Positions 45,828-57,360 of a stretch of 64,000 bases of DNA are shown here, one piece after another. The stretch is from Populus alba (taxonomy: Eukaryota; Streptophyta; Magnoliopsida; Malpighiales; Salicaceae). The notes under the pieces are model-generated. The model was not told where the DNA came from and ran no database searches. It worked only from the letters and a program-made list of their open reading frames with translations. A program made the position numbers and the translations under genes. The stretch covers positions 3,720,001 to 3,784,000 of the forward strand of contig NC_133294.1 in NCBI RefSeq assembly GCF_005239225.2, given 5' to 3'. Numbering within the stretch: the stretch's first letter is position 1; the number at the start of each line of letters is the position of its first letter.

Positions 45828-48360
45828 TGTCGCACCCCAAAAAAAAATTATTCATTCATCAATTGCGGGCTCGACTGGCGAATTTTTTTTATTTTTGGTT
45901 CTTTGGAGTCGCCACCTAGTATTTTGGTCACTAGGAACCTAACTGGTCTCAGAGATTGGGTACGGAGACTGGTTGCGTAAAGGGAAGGTATTAGCACCCC
46001 AAATACGCCCTACCTAAGGTAAGCTGCATTGTTTTATTGTCTGATAAAAAACTAAAGTGTTGTTGTGTTTTCCTAGTTGTTGATCTGTCTATAGTTCAAG
46101 AAAAATCCTCCTCAGTAAGAAGGTCTTTTATCTTATCGGGTAAAAATCCTAAACGTTCTAAAGTCCATACCAAAATTTTATTAATAATACTTAGGAATAC
46201 GTTTTACGTATAAATTCGTAATCCCAAATACTAAAATAAAACAAAAAGATTTTTTAGAATTTTTGAAATATTGGCCTAGTTCTCATGGCTTGAATAAACT
46301 GGTTATTAAAGCCAAAATGCATGTTAATACATATATTGTTTTGAAAATTTTCTTTGTTGTGTGAAAATATGATGTTATAATATTTATGTATATATATTGG
46401 AGAGACTAGGCCGTATTTTAAAACAAAAACAATTTTTGGAAAATATTATTTTTTTATGCTTTGGAGAAAATCGGGTATTTTAATACTGAGCTTGTATCCT
46501 TACGATATAAAAATACAACCCAATATTAATCCGCTTTGATAAAAATATACAGAAAAATCAACAACATTTTTAGGGAATTTTTAGAAATTTTTTGAAAGCA
46601 AAAACATTTTTTTATTCTGAAAATCTTTGATATTTTGACGAAAACCGGGTATTTATAACACTGGTTTTTATATCTTTACGGTATAAAAATACAAACCAAA
46701 ATTAAACCATTTTGATAAAAATATGCAGAAAAATCAACAACATTTTTAGGGACTTTTTAGAATTTTTTTTTGAAAGCAAAAACATTTTTTATTATGAAAA
46801 TCTTTGATGTTTTGACGAAAACCGGGTATTTTATAACACTGGTTTTGTATCTTTACAATATAAAAATACAAACCAAAATTAAAACATTTTTGACAAAAAA
46901 TATGCAGAAAAATCAACAATATTTTTTTAAAGATTTTTTCAAAATATTTATTTTTTTTTATTATTATATTTTATATATATATACATATATACACACATAT
47001 AATATAATATATAATATATAATATAAAAATAATTCGGGCTGGGCCGGCCCAAATATCTGGGCCGGACTTGGCCCAGAGAGCTGGTATGGGCCAGACCTGG
47101 TCTGGCCCGTCAGATACAAGGCCGGGCCAGACTCAGTCTGGCCTAAAAAAAAAATGCTGGGCCAGGATCCACCTGGCCCAGCTACGCATCAACAAGGGGG
47201 GGAATTAATTCCCCCCTCCTCCCTGCATGCAGAATGTTCATTCTGCATGCAGGGAAAACAAATAAAAAACTAACGAAAGGGGGGGAGAAGAGGTGACCTG
47301 GCGTGGAGGAGGCGATGCTGCGGTGGCTCTGCGGTGGCGTGGCTTCCCGGGCGGCGCTGCGGCTCCTCCTCTCTTCGGTTCTCTCTCTCTCTTCGGCCTA
47401 CTCTCTCTCTCCTCCCTTCGGTTTTTTTTTTTTTTCTCTCCGTCCCTTTGCAGCTTCGATTTTCTTCTCTATTTATAGGGGCCGAACCGTGGGGGACCAT
47501 CGTTAGTGCGGTGCAACGGCTGGTCGGCCAATACTAAAGGTGGTGGGGGCGAGGAGAGAGAGAGGCGCGGGAAGATTTTCGAATTTTTTCGTCTGCTGTT
47601 CTGTTAAAACGGGGGGAAGGAGGAAGATGAACAGTGTCGTTCAAAACGACACCGTTTTTTTTTTTTTTTTTTTTTTTTTTTATGAAACGTTGTCGTTTTG
47701 GGTAAAACGCGCCGTTTCATTTAAATGGCTGAACTTCAAATCAGTCCCCCAAATTCGGTCCCCGCCCCTCTTGTTGGCCGCCTTTTTCACTTTGGTCCTT
47801 GGACTCTGATTTATGCAATTGAGCCCCTAATTGATCAATAAACTTCCAATTTCTTCAATTAAGCCCCTGAAACAAATCCAAACAGCCCCCTCTATCTTTG
47901 CGCCTTTTCCAAATTGGTCCCTGGTTTCGGATTTTCACAATTAAGTCCCTAATTGGCCCTTAAACTTCAATATTTATGCAACTGAGCCCCTGATTTGACC
48001 CAATAAATTCCTAAAAAAAAATATTTTGGCCCCCAGAACTTAAATTTCTCCAAATTAAAGCCCAAATTGACTTAAAAATCAATTTTCCTTGCAATCAAAT
48101 CTTCTATAAATTCAAATAAAAATCCAATTAAGTCCATAAACATCCAAATTTGGGCTTTTCTCCTCAAAATTCAAATTTTCCTTCTCAATAGGGCTTTCAT
48201 CCTTCAAGAATATACTGTCAAAAATTTAATCCTTGTATTTTTGAATTTCTTGACCAATTTTCTGACTGTTTCCTGAGCGCTTCTGCCTTCTGTTATTTTT
48301 TCTAAACTCTTTTGGCTATTTATTTTATTTTTCATGGGGACCCAAAAATGGGTTACAACA
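45828..48360 (-). repeat. 5' LTR of the gag-only element
   Basis: Near-identical to the other LTR. The minus-strand TATA box TATAAATA lies at 47470-47477. Its first 36 bases on the minus strand (48360-48325) are read through as the new C-terminus and stop codon of TNL-6. The 15 bp arm palindrome recurs at about 47222-47257. Confidence 0.93.
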
Positions 48361-51300
48361 GAAAGCACAATAATAATTTCTAAAAATACGAGAAGCTATT
48401 TCTACTTTGGCTACGTGTGCTGCATCATCATCATCATCATCATCCCTACTGTTGTGGGCATTGATAACTTCATCCTTTGATTGGATATCATCATCCTTTC
48501 CTTTCTCTTCATGCAACCACTGTACACCAATCGCCTTTACTTGAATAGCTAGATCATGTGGAAGCACTGAAATACTCACGTCATCACCATCATCAAATGT
48601 AGGATCACCGACCCCTAATTTCCCTTGCATTAGCGATTGGATTTCACGAACCCCACGCTTGTAACGAATAGCGACGAGATAGGCTTGACAATGCATGGAT
48701 AGACCATTGGTATTGTTTCTGATTTCAATATGAAAAGGATCATATAAACTATACTCTGACGTCACACAAAACCTTGTGAACAGATTAAAGCCACATATCC
48801 GGTGCGCAGGAGGAGGTGAGGATATTTTGAATGAAAAGTTATCTACAAACTCATTCTCAATTAGCCATTTATCCTCTTCCTCCTCCTCATGAAACCTGCT
48901 TAACATCTCATCTTCATCAAATACATATTCGACAAAGTTGATTATGCCATCCATAAATATTATCTGTACCACCAAAACAATGTCTATAAAATGAGCCAAA
49001 GAAGAATATTCAAATGTAGATTTCAAATACAATAAAAGGGGTGAGGGAGGACCTGAAATCTCGATGGCTGTATTTGAGCACTAACCGTTTTCATTATTCT
49101 GAACATGTGAGAGTCAAACAATTGGATTAATTCTTGCTTCATCCAATCTTGGAACTCGACAAATTGTTCACAACCATCGGTTTTAGTCCAAACGGTTAGA
49201 TTTGCAAGTCTTTGCAGTGAATAGCAAAAGGACACATCTAACAGCCGCAAATGGGATGGAAGCTCTGGGACTGCCTGAAGCATTTTGCAATTTCTTAAAT
49301 ATAGGAAATCGAGTAGACCAAGATCCTTGATGCTTTCTGGAAGAGAACGCATTGTTGTTCCACTTAAATCTAGTCTCGTCAAGGAGCCTGGCAGTGCAAA
49401 CGAGGTAAATCTCAACATTTTCCTCGTTGAAAACCTAGAGGGAAAGAATAGCTTCAATGGAAGAGATGTAATGAATGATGTACTTGCAACAATTCCATCA
49501 CTTTGAAGCAGCTTGCGCCCCTGATGATGCTCTAACTCCATATTCAGGCTGTTAAGATTTGAACAACCATCTAAAACCAGCTCTTGAAGTGAATTCAATC
49601 TACTCATTTCTTCTGGAAGCTCCATAAGACTTGTACAATTTCTTAGATTTAAAATCAACAATCTTTGTAAATCACCAATAGATTCGTGAATTTGAACCAA
49701 ACGGATGCAGTCTTCAAGTATTAGCTTTTCAAGGGCTGGGAGACCCGAGAAGTCTGGGGTTCTAATGAGATCACGAGAGTGACGAAGATCAAGAATTTTC
49801 AATTTTGGAAGAAACTGTGAAAATACATGAATTTAGTTGTTATCAATTGAAAACGAGAGAGATAGCTGTAGAGAGAGACTCGATACATACCAGTTTGCCT
49901 TTCCAAGCATCAATTAGACAACTTCTAGATAAATCAAGAACCACCAGCTTCTCCAAGCATACGTGATTTGGTATGGATCTCAAAGACAATCCATGCCAAC
50001 ACAACCATATCAAATTCTTGGGAAAGTGTTCAAAACTTCCATGAAAATTAGTATAGTTTAGTTGGAGAAATTTTACATCTTTCATCTTTCTAAAAGCATC
50101 CATGCTAAGGATAGGAAACAAACTTGTTTGGCCAGATTGTAATTTTCCCTCATCGGAAAAATCAGAAAGCAATTGTTGAAAGAAGTTAAGCCTGCGGCGC
50201 TTGCGGCGAACCATTAAATCAGTACAGACAACCTCCGCATTATTATCTTTCATTAATGCATGCATATCAAGGGTAAGGCCACGCAATTTTTCAGCATCCT
50301 GCATTAAAAATATTAAAAGTACATGAGAAAGGAATGAACATGTTAGGGCACCACACAAACCATTTAAGCAGACATATAAAAAATTTGAGCTACTTACAGT
50401 AGTTCCTTTCAAAATTGTAAAAGCATCCTCGTGACGCCATATTCTTTGACATTTGGTTGATTGTTGACGAGCAATTTCCCTTCCCATATCTCTTACTAGT
50501 TGATGCATCCACAACCTTTGATCATTGTTGATTTCAACAAGACATCTATCGATGAGATTGTCAATCCCATATCTTGCACCTTTATCGAGCCCATCTAGTA
50601 TCCTAACTACATCATCCACATCCATTCCATTGAAGAAACATGCGATATCAAGGAATAAGATCTTCAGATAATCACCATCAAGAAAGTCATAACTTATTCG
50701 AAGAACCTTTTGAACTTCAAAATTAGGAATCACTTCCAATTGTTGTAATGCGCTTTCCCATATCTCTCTTCCTTTTCCGGACAATGAAGAGCCAATAACT
50801 TGAAGAGCTAATGGAAGTCCATTACAATGATGTACTATTCTCCAAGAGTCTTCTACAAAACCATCAACAGGGTAAGCTCTTCCAAAGGCATTCCAACTGA
50901 AAAGCTCAAGCGATTTTTTGTTATCCAAAGGTTCGACTTTGCACTCGAACCACTCAATATCATTAGCTGAAAACAGACCCTTATTTCTGGTTGTTACAAT
51001 GATTTTACTTCCTTTACAAAGCCAATTTTGCATGCCAATGATTTTATTGAATTGGTCCCTTTTGTCCACATCATCTAGAACAATAAGAGTTCTTCTGCAA
51101 CATATTGCATCCTTAATTTTTAGAATTCCTTCATCTTCATCATTTATCTCAACAGTCTTGTTTAGGATGTCAAAAAGAAGTTGGCTCTGTAGGCAAACTA
51201 TATCCTCCGACCTAAAATTTGATAGAAAGCTCTTGCCTTCAAATTTATAGAAGTTCTGGTTAAAAACACTCTTAGCTATGGCTGTCTTTCCAACTCCACC

Positions 51301-52290
51301 AATTCCATAGAGTAAAGCAATGGCAGCACCATGGGATCCATCTTGCAACCATGAGTTGATATATTGTACCAGAGGATCTCTTCCAATGAAATGAAGGGGG
51401 GAATAAAATATTTTTGGATCCAAATTCTTTGAGATATTCTCCACAATAGATTGGACAAACTGTGCCTCGTACCTACATCAGAAGGTAAAATACAACGTAG
51501 GATAATAAGTAGCCTCTCTATAAAGGATAGAAATAAACAACATTTAGCTAAGAAATTAAAGCAGGTTGCGTGTCAATGATTGATTGATAGTTAATTTTGT
51601 AGGTGCATTATCACCCCTTATTAAAACCAAATCAAGATTGGAAAAAAAAAAAACAATGAAGAAATCATAAGTATTTTATTTTATTTTTCTTATATGTTTT
51701 CTTATCAGTATACTTAACTGAAAGAAATTAAGAGTTCACGACCAACATTCTAGTCTTATGCTCTGTGTAGTTTCATAAAGAGATACAACTTACCCATCTC
51801 CTAAATCCATTCCAGCTAAATCAGCCACTTCCTTCAAAGCAATTCTCCACCTATTCACCCGCTCCATCTCCTCGTTGAAGCTCTTTTCATGTTCCACAAA
51901 TGCTGCAGCGAAGCTCCCTGTTTGACGTCCGACTTGGGATGGATCCACATGATAGAATACTGGCACAACTATGCAGTCAGCGTTCCTCTTACGTTCCATG
52001 ATCTTCACAAGTTCATCGAGGCACCATCTCGACCAAGCATAGTTTTTGGAGAACACGATTATCGCTATTTTTGATTGCTGTATTGCCTTCTGGAGCTCCA
52101 GTTGTATATTCTTTCCTCTCCGAATTTCATCATCATCTCTAAATGTGTGAAACCCTGCATCAACCAGGGCCTTGTAGAGGTGATCGGTAAAGTTCTTGCG
52201 GGTGTCTTCACCTCTAAAACTCAAGAACACTTGATATTTACAATAAGAAAACCGTGAAGAGTAGGATTCTTGATATTTCCCAGCAGCCAT
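48325..52290 (-). CDS. TNL-6: TIR-NBS-LRR immune receptor, all exons open, C-terminus replaced by LTR sequence
   Basis: Joined exons: 51794-52290 (TIR), 50398-51472 (NBS), 49891-50298 and 49053-49814 (LRR), 48325-48963 (post-LRR). All boundaries are GT-AG and in phase, giving 1126 residues. TIR: LSFRGEDTRKNFTDHLY near 23-39, putative catalytic Glu93 in WCLDEL. NBS: P-loop GIGGVGKTAIAK (Lys228), kinase-2 TLIVLDDVD (around 294-302), GSKIIVTTRN, CNGLPLAL (382-389), FLDIACFF, and WMHQLV at 487-492 where MHD is usual. LRRs span about 525-914. The C-terminal exon holds the SSPPPAHRICGFNLF post-LRR signature and an Asp run. Its last 11 residues (CCNPFLGPHEK) come from the LTR; the natural 30-residue tail is at 38576-38668. 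Intron 2 (99 bp) is in frame without stops. Function would be recognition of a pathogen effector and cell-death signalling; the ligand is unknown. Confidence 0.92.
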
Positions 52291-52690
52291 TTCAAGTCTA
52301 GCGAAGATAAGACTTTTCAAAGATCTGAACCAAAAAAAATAGGAGTTGCAGGATTCAAGTCGATAGTTCAAGATCGATAGCACACCAATAAGCTGAAGTA
52401 TTCATATATTATTATCCCACTTTTTCTGTAAAACAAAGTGATAGAAAAATATTTGTACATTTGATAAATCTCTATGCTGAACCAACAAAATCGGTTGATG
52501 AGACCATCAGTAATTAGTTTCTAACAGTGAATTAATTTAAGTGATTCTCAGTTACAGCAGAGTTACATTCCACAATATAACATAATACTAAAAGAGATAA
52601 GAGAGAGAGAGTACCTGAATCTTCACTCTCCCTTCGCTGATGTTCTCTTATCAGTTCATCAATTTTATGCTTTTAAGGTTGTGATTGAAA
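52291..52690 (-). promoter_or_regulatory. 5' leader of TNL-6 with a leader intron
   Basis: The leader intron 52325-52614 has acceptor GGTTCAG|ATCTTTG and donor CAG|GTACTCTC, matching TNL-1 and TNL-7. The upstream leader exon contains the conserved GAACATCAGCGAAGGGAG segment (minus strand). Confidence 0.6.
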
Positions 52691-53240
52691 GTGTTGTTAT
52701 TTTTTAAAGGGATATTTTTTTATAAATAATTAAAATAATTTTTTTATTTTAAAAATATTATTTTTGATATAAGGGTATTAAAATAATTTTAAATATTAAA
52801 AAAATAATTTTAAATAAAAAAGTTTTAAAATTTTTAAAAATACAAGTTATACTACGTTGCCAGACAATTCTTATATAAACCTTACAAGTCTGGGGTATGG
52901 GCCATTTCCGCTTTAGGACCATTTTTTTTTCTTCTAATTTTCTCAAAATTCAAATCATTTATCACGCGTAGAGTATAATTACCAAAAGGGACATTAGAGA
53001 CACTCATACAAACACAATTAGGGTATGCTGGGTATTGCGGTTTGAAAGTATTTTTAAAAAAATTTAAAATTTATTTATTTTTTTTAAATTAATATATTTT
53101 TGATGTTTTCAAATTATTTTGATGTGTTAATATAAAAAATAATTTTAAAAAAAATAAAAAAACATTATTTTAATGTGTTTTGAAATGAAAAGCATTTTAA
53201 AAAGCAATTGTTACAACACTCTTAAACACGCTTCGAAAAT
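52676..53240. repeat. Two MITE-like AT-rich insertions upstream of TNL-6
   Basis: 53028-53226 starts GGTATGCTGGGTATTGCGGT and ends AACACTCTTAAACACGC, with an AT-rich interior ending in words such as AAAGCATTTTAAAAAGCAA. From memory, this resembles abundant non-autonomous repeats of poplar with GGTATTGCGGTT ends. 52676-52860 is a similar but more degraded stretch. Target duplications are not resolved. Confidence 0.4.
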
Positions 53241-53566
53241 AAATTCTGGGTAGTTGCGTTATTCAATTAACTTAAGTCAATTATTTTATAAAAATAAAAT
53301 TATTTTACTTTTTATTTTAAAAATAATTTTTTGATATTGATCCTATCGGGAGTTAGCAAGGTTTAGTTAAATTAATATTTTTTTATTTAAATTTAAATTT
53401 AATTCATAAAAAATCTAATTCACGAGTTTTTTATATCCAGGAACAAACCATTAAACATCTCAAATTCCATCGTATTCATACCTGCCATTGCCAATGATTC
53501 AAAGACGCGGAACTCTGCTGTCTTGTTAAAACGATACGTCTCCGATATATCCTCAGACCAAGTCTA

Positions 53567-54150
53567 CAACTGGGCCCAAGACATGGGCGAATGGTTTTAA
53601 AATTGAGAGAGAAAGGGTGGATTGTAATTTTAAGACAAGTCATCCCTACAAGTCCACTCTCTCTATGGTATGGAACGTTTCCGCGTGAGGAATTTTCCAT
53701 GGCTAATTAATGCCGGAAGCAGAAAGTCGGAATGTCTAGGCTTGACCAGTTATGCATGGAAAAATTTGGTGCCGGGAATTGACATCCTGAAGTAAGATTA
53801 TTTTTTAAAAAACCTTTTCTATTAATACATATATTTAATGGGCAGCCTTTATTATGTTTCAAATTGTATATTAATTAGCCAATTGCATGTAAATGAGTTT
53901 AATTCTGAACAAGTCAACTGGGCCCAAGACATGGGCGAATGGTTTTAAAATTGAGAGAGAAAGGGTGGATTGTAATTTTAAGACAAGTCATCCCTACAAG
54001 TCCACTCTCTCTCTATGGTATGGAACGTCTCCGCGTGAGGAATTTTCCATGGCTAATGGCGGAAGCAGAAAGTCGGAATGTCTAGGCTTGACCAGTTATG
54101 CATGGAAAATTTTGGTGCCGGGAGTTGACGGCTAATGACCTGGTGAAGTA
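53567..54150 (-). repeat. Duplicated promoter-proximal module upstream of TNL-6
   Basis: Copies at 53567-53796 and 53915-54149 share CAACTGGGCCCAAGACATGG, GGGTGGATTGTAATTTTAAG, GGAACGT.TCCGCGTGAGGA and GGTGCCGGGA. The middle part of this module is also at 8533-8590 and 8742-8840. It is non-coding. Confidence 0.8.
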
Positions 54151-54584
54151 AGAAAAAAGTCAGAAAATAAATTCCACAAGTTGATGGCTAGTGGTGACAT
54201 CCAGAAGTAAGAATCTTTTGTTTCTAATTAAGAGGAGAAGATGATGGCTATTAACATCATTTCTGTTTCTCTCTTTTTTCTCAAATCTTTTGCTTCTGTT
54301 TGCCATCCTGAAGCTAGAAAATATTTCAATAACATAATATTAAATCCCTAAATTTTATATCTGTTTGCCATTAATTTCTCCTAGTTTTCCATTACGTCTA
54401 TTTGCCTTTTTCTAAAATATCTCCTCTATATTCCAATCAGCTTCTCTGAACTCACATGCTTTTATAAATGTTTTTTTTTTTCTCATAAGACATCGTTAGT
54501 AGACCAATCAACAACAGGTCAATTAAATTTTATAATAAACAGGTCAATGTTTTTTTTTTTCTCATAAGACATCATTTCTGTTTC

Positions 54585-55659
54585 CGTTTGTTTGCAGGAA
54601 AGTGAATTCTTTTTGGAAAATGAATTCCGGGGAAAGTGAATTCCTGGAAAGTGAATTCCAGGAAAGTATTTTCTGATGTTTGGTAGTGTTATGGAAAACA
54701 CTTTCCAGTGTTTGGTTGTATTATGAAAAATGAACTGGAAAATAATTTATTAATAATTTTTTTTTAATTTATCTAATATATATAAAATATTTAATATAAA
54801 ATATTTAATCACTTACAATAAAAAAAAATGAAATCTAAAATGTATAATGATGAATTTTTTTTTTATTATATCCTATATTCATACATAGTTTATTTTATAA
54901 AATATAACTATATATATCATATCATATTGTAGAGAAATAAGCTTGTGAAATATTTTTTACTATTCCATGAAACCATTTATAATTCCATTACATACGAAAT
55001 ACATCCGACAAAAACTATAGTTTCAATAATATTTTTAGCATGTAATAAAATTGGATAAAATATTAAGGTATAAAATTCACTCTAAACTATTTTTTTTTTA
55101 ATGTTAAAAAAATAGCAAACTAAAAAAAAAAAAAAAAAAGAGTTCTGCAGGCAAGTGAACAGTGCAAGAGACTGCACTGTTCACTATTTTTTTAGTGAAC
55201 AGTGTACGCAATACACTGTTCATGTTAATTGCACTGTTCATTGAACAGTGCAATTAACATGAACAGTTAAGAAAGCACGAGAACGCCGGCTCAGGAAAGT
55301 GTTTTCCAAGAATAAAAAGCGGAAAACACTTTCCTGAGATTAACGTTAACATTTCCTTTGACCAGAATTCACTTTCCTTTGACTCACTTTCCATGTATTT
55401 GCCAAACATGGGAAAGTGAGGAAAATGGTTTCCAGGAAAGTGAATTCCTGAAAACAAACATGGCCTAAATGTCTTTCAAGTACTTGAGCAAAGAAATCTG
55501 ATCATACTAAAAACAAATGGGGATTGCTTTCAATTTACTCCTAACATTTAGGACTAATGCATCATTTCTTTTATTTTAGACTGAAAATATTTTTTAAAAG
55601 TTATGAAAAATTTAGAAATATCATATTATTTGCTGATTTTTATCAAATTTGGTCTTCAA

Positions 55660-55704
<45 letters not shown>

Positions 55705-56253
55705 TTGAATATTTTTTTCAATTTCATCCCTTAGAATTTGATTTTTATATTAACTTTGATCCTTATTTTTATAATTATTATTTGTTTTTCCCTTATCATT
55801 TTTTAATTGAAAATTTTTTTTATCTATTAAATTTGATCCTCATTCTTTTGATTGTTACTTATTTTATTTGAAATAATTTATGAAATGATAATTATTATTA
55901 TTTTAATTTCTTCATCTTTCAATTTTTTTATTTATTATATTTGATCTCTATTACTTGATTATTATTTATTTTATTTGAGATAATTTATGAAATTATATTT
56001 TTTAACAATTTCATTCTCATTCAACTTCTAAATTTGTAAGATTTGTTCCTCATTGTTTTAATAAACTTGAAAAAAATAAAACATTAATAAGTTATTTTCC
56101 AGCTTATTTTCCATAACATAATCAAACACTACAAAGTGTTTTCCAACTTATTTTCTATTACACTACCAAACATCAAAACATAATTTACTTTCCTGGAATT
56201 TACTTTCCCAAAATTCACTTTCCAAAAGGAAACTACTTTCCAGCAAACAAACG
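54585..56253. mobile_element. Foldback DNA element with ~170 bp inverted ends and nested palindromes
   Basis: 54585-54754 is closely complementary to 56083-56253. The shared left-end words are CGTTTGTTTGC, GGAAAGTGAATTC, TGATGTTTGGTAGTGT and GGAAAATAA. A third, inverted copy of the end lies near 55300-55460 (GAATTCCTGAAAACAAACAT), which suggests nesting or internal duplication. Three consecutive hairpins sit at 55154-55267. No transposase frame is seen. A (TA)n run lies at about 55664-55700. Family assignment (hAT-like or MULE-like) is not possible without target duplications. Confidence 0.65.
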
Positions 56254-57142
56254 GGCCTTAAAAAAAATTTAATAAGTGAAAGTCAATTTTGGTCCCTATT
56301 TTCTTGTTATTTCACAAACAAACCCTCAATTGGTCACAATCTTTAATAATCTTTTCAATTATGCCACTTGATTTCTTTGATTGAGCACTTAGTGTCTTTT
56401 ACAGTATGATCATTGGTCTTGATATTCTTTAATTTCATCCTCAATTGCCCTTTTATACTTTTAATTTTTTTGATTTCACCCTTGATTAAATTAATTTGCC
56501 TCTCAAAACGTCAACACCCATTCATTTTAGTCTTTGAACCTTTAATTATTGCAATCTTGACACAAATTGACTCTCAAACTTTTTTTTCCTTCAATTAAGT
56601 CCCTAGTTGCATTAGTTAACATAAACCAAATTTCAATTAAGTCCCTAGACTTATTGATTCTTCTAATTTCTAACAAATTGACTTCTAAACTTTATTTTTC
56701 TTTCATTTTAGCTCCTGTTCAAGCCACTTAAACCTTTTTAAAGTTCAATTAGGTTTTTTTATTTTTTAATTTAATTGAAAAAAAAATTGAAAAAAAAAAC
56801 TAAATATAACAAAATTTTCTCATATGAAAAAAATTCAAACAATTAAGAAAATAAATTTTAAAAAAAAACACACAAAACTTAGAGAAGAAATAGGAGAATT
56901 CTTACCTTATATTAGTTGTGGGTTAATCTGAGAATTAAAAAAATGACAAGTTATGAGTTAATTAACAAATAAAAAATTAAACAAACCGAGGAGAAAAGAG
57001 AAGGAGAAGCCATACCTGTTAGAGAAAAGAGGGTCGTTGCTCGAGGAGAGAATGAGAGAGAGAAGAGAAAGAAAGAGTGGGAGGTTGGTTGGCGAGATAA
57101 ATAGCAGAAGAGGAAGAGAGAGAAAGAAAAAAGAGAGAAGTT
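56254..57142. other. AT-rich sequence with retroelement-like 'AATTAAGTCCCTAG' phrases
   Basis: Repeated phrases such as CAATTAAGTCCCTAG resemble the CAATTAAGCCCCT tract of the Tat-like LTRs, and a purine-rich stretch follows (56990-57140). It is probably LTR-derived. No boundary or coding frame is resolved. Confidence 0.4.
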
Positions 57143-57360
57143 GTGACATCCCCATTTTTATTCCGGGATAAATTCTCAATTTAACATGAAAATTAGGAAT
57201 TTTTTTTTTTTTTTGCGTAACATATTAATAGGATGCTCTAATGAAAATTAATTAGCAACAAACATTATCTAACGCACGCACATGATTTTCATATTATATA
57301 CAATAAAACATCCAACACATAAACAGCTTATTAAGTTAAGGATTGCATATTCGATTTTCC
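57143..57360. mobile_element. Possible LTR terminus
   Basis: TGTGACATCCCCATTTTTAT resembles a Gypsy LTR end. No matching second terminus, primer site or polypurine tract is found nearby, so it is a weak call. Confidence 0.3.

Larger units (their letters stand above)
38674..48360 (-). mobile_element. Gag-only (TR-GAG-like) Tat/Ogre-type LTR retrotransposon, complete and young
   Basis: LTRs 45828-48360 (5', 2533 bp) and 38674-41205 (3', 2532 bp) read on the minus strand TGTTGTAACCC...GGGGTGCGACA. The 5 bp target duplication GAAAG is perfect (38669-38673 and 48361-48365). The LTRs differ only by a modest number of substitutions and homopolymer indels by eye, so insertion is recent. The 4.6 kb interior has a primer site, a gag frame and a polypurine tract but no protease, RT, RNase H or integrase. 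Its 3' half is tandem hairpin repeats. Replication would depend on pol from an autonomous Gypsy relative. Confidence 0.93.

Noticed and set aside
50918..51250. Plus-strand frames across the NBS and TIR exons
   Set aside because: They recur at the same place in every TNL copy as mirror frames of the conserved coding strand; no start context or independent motif.
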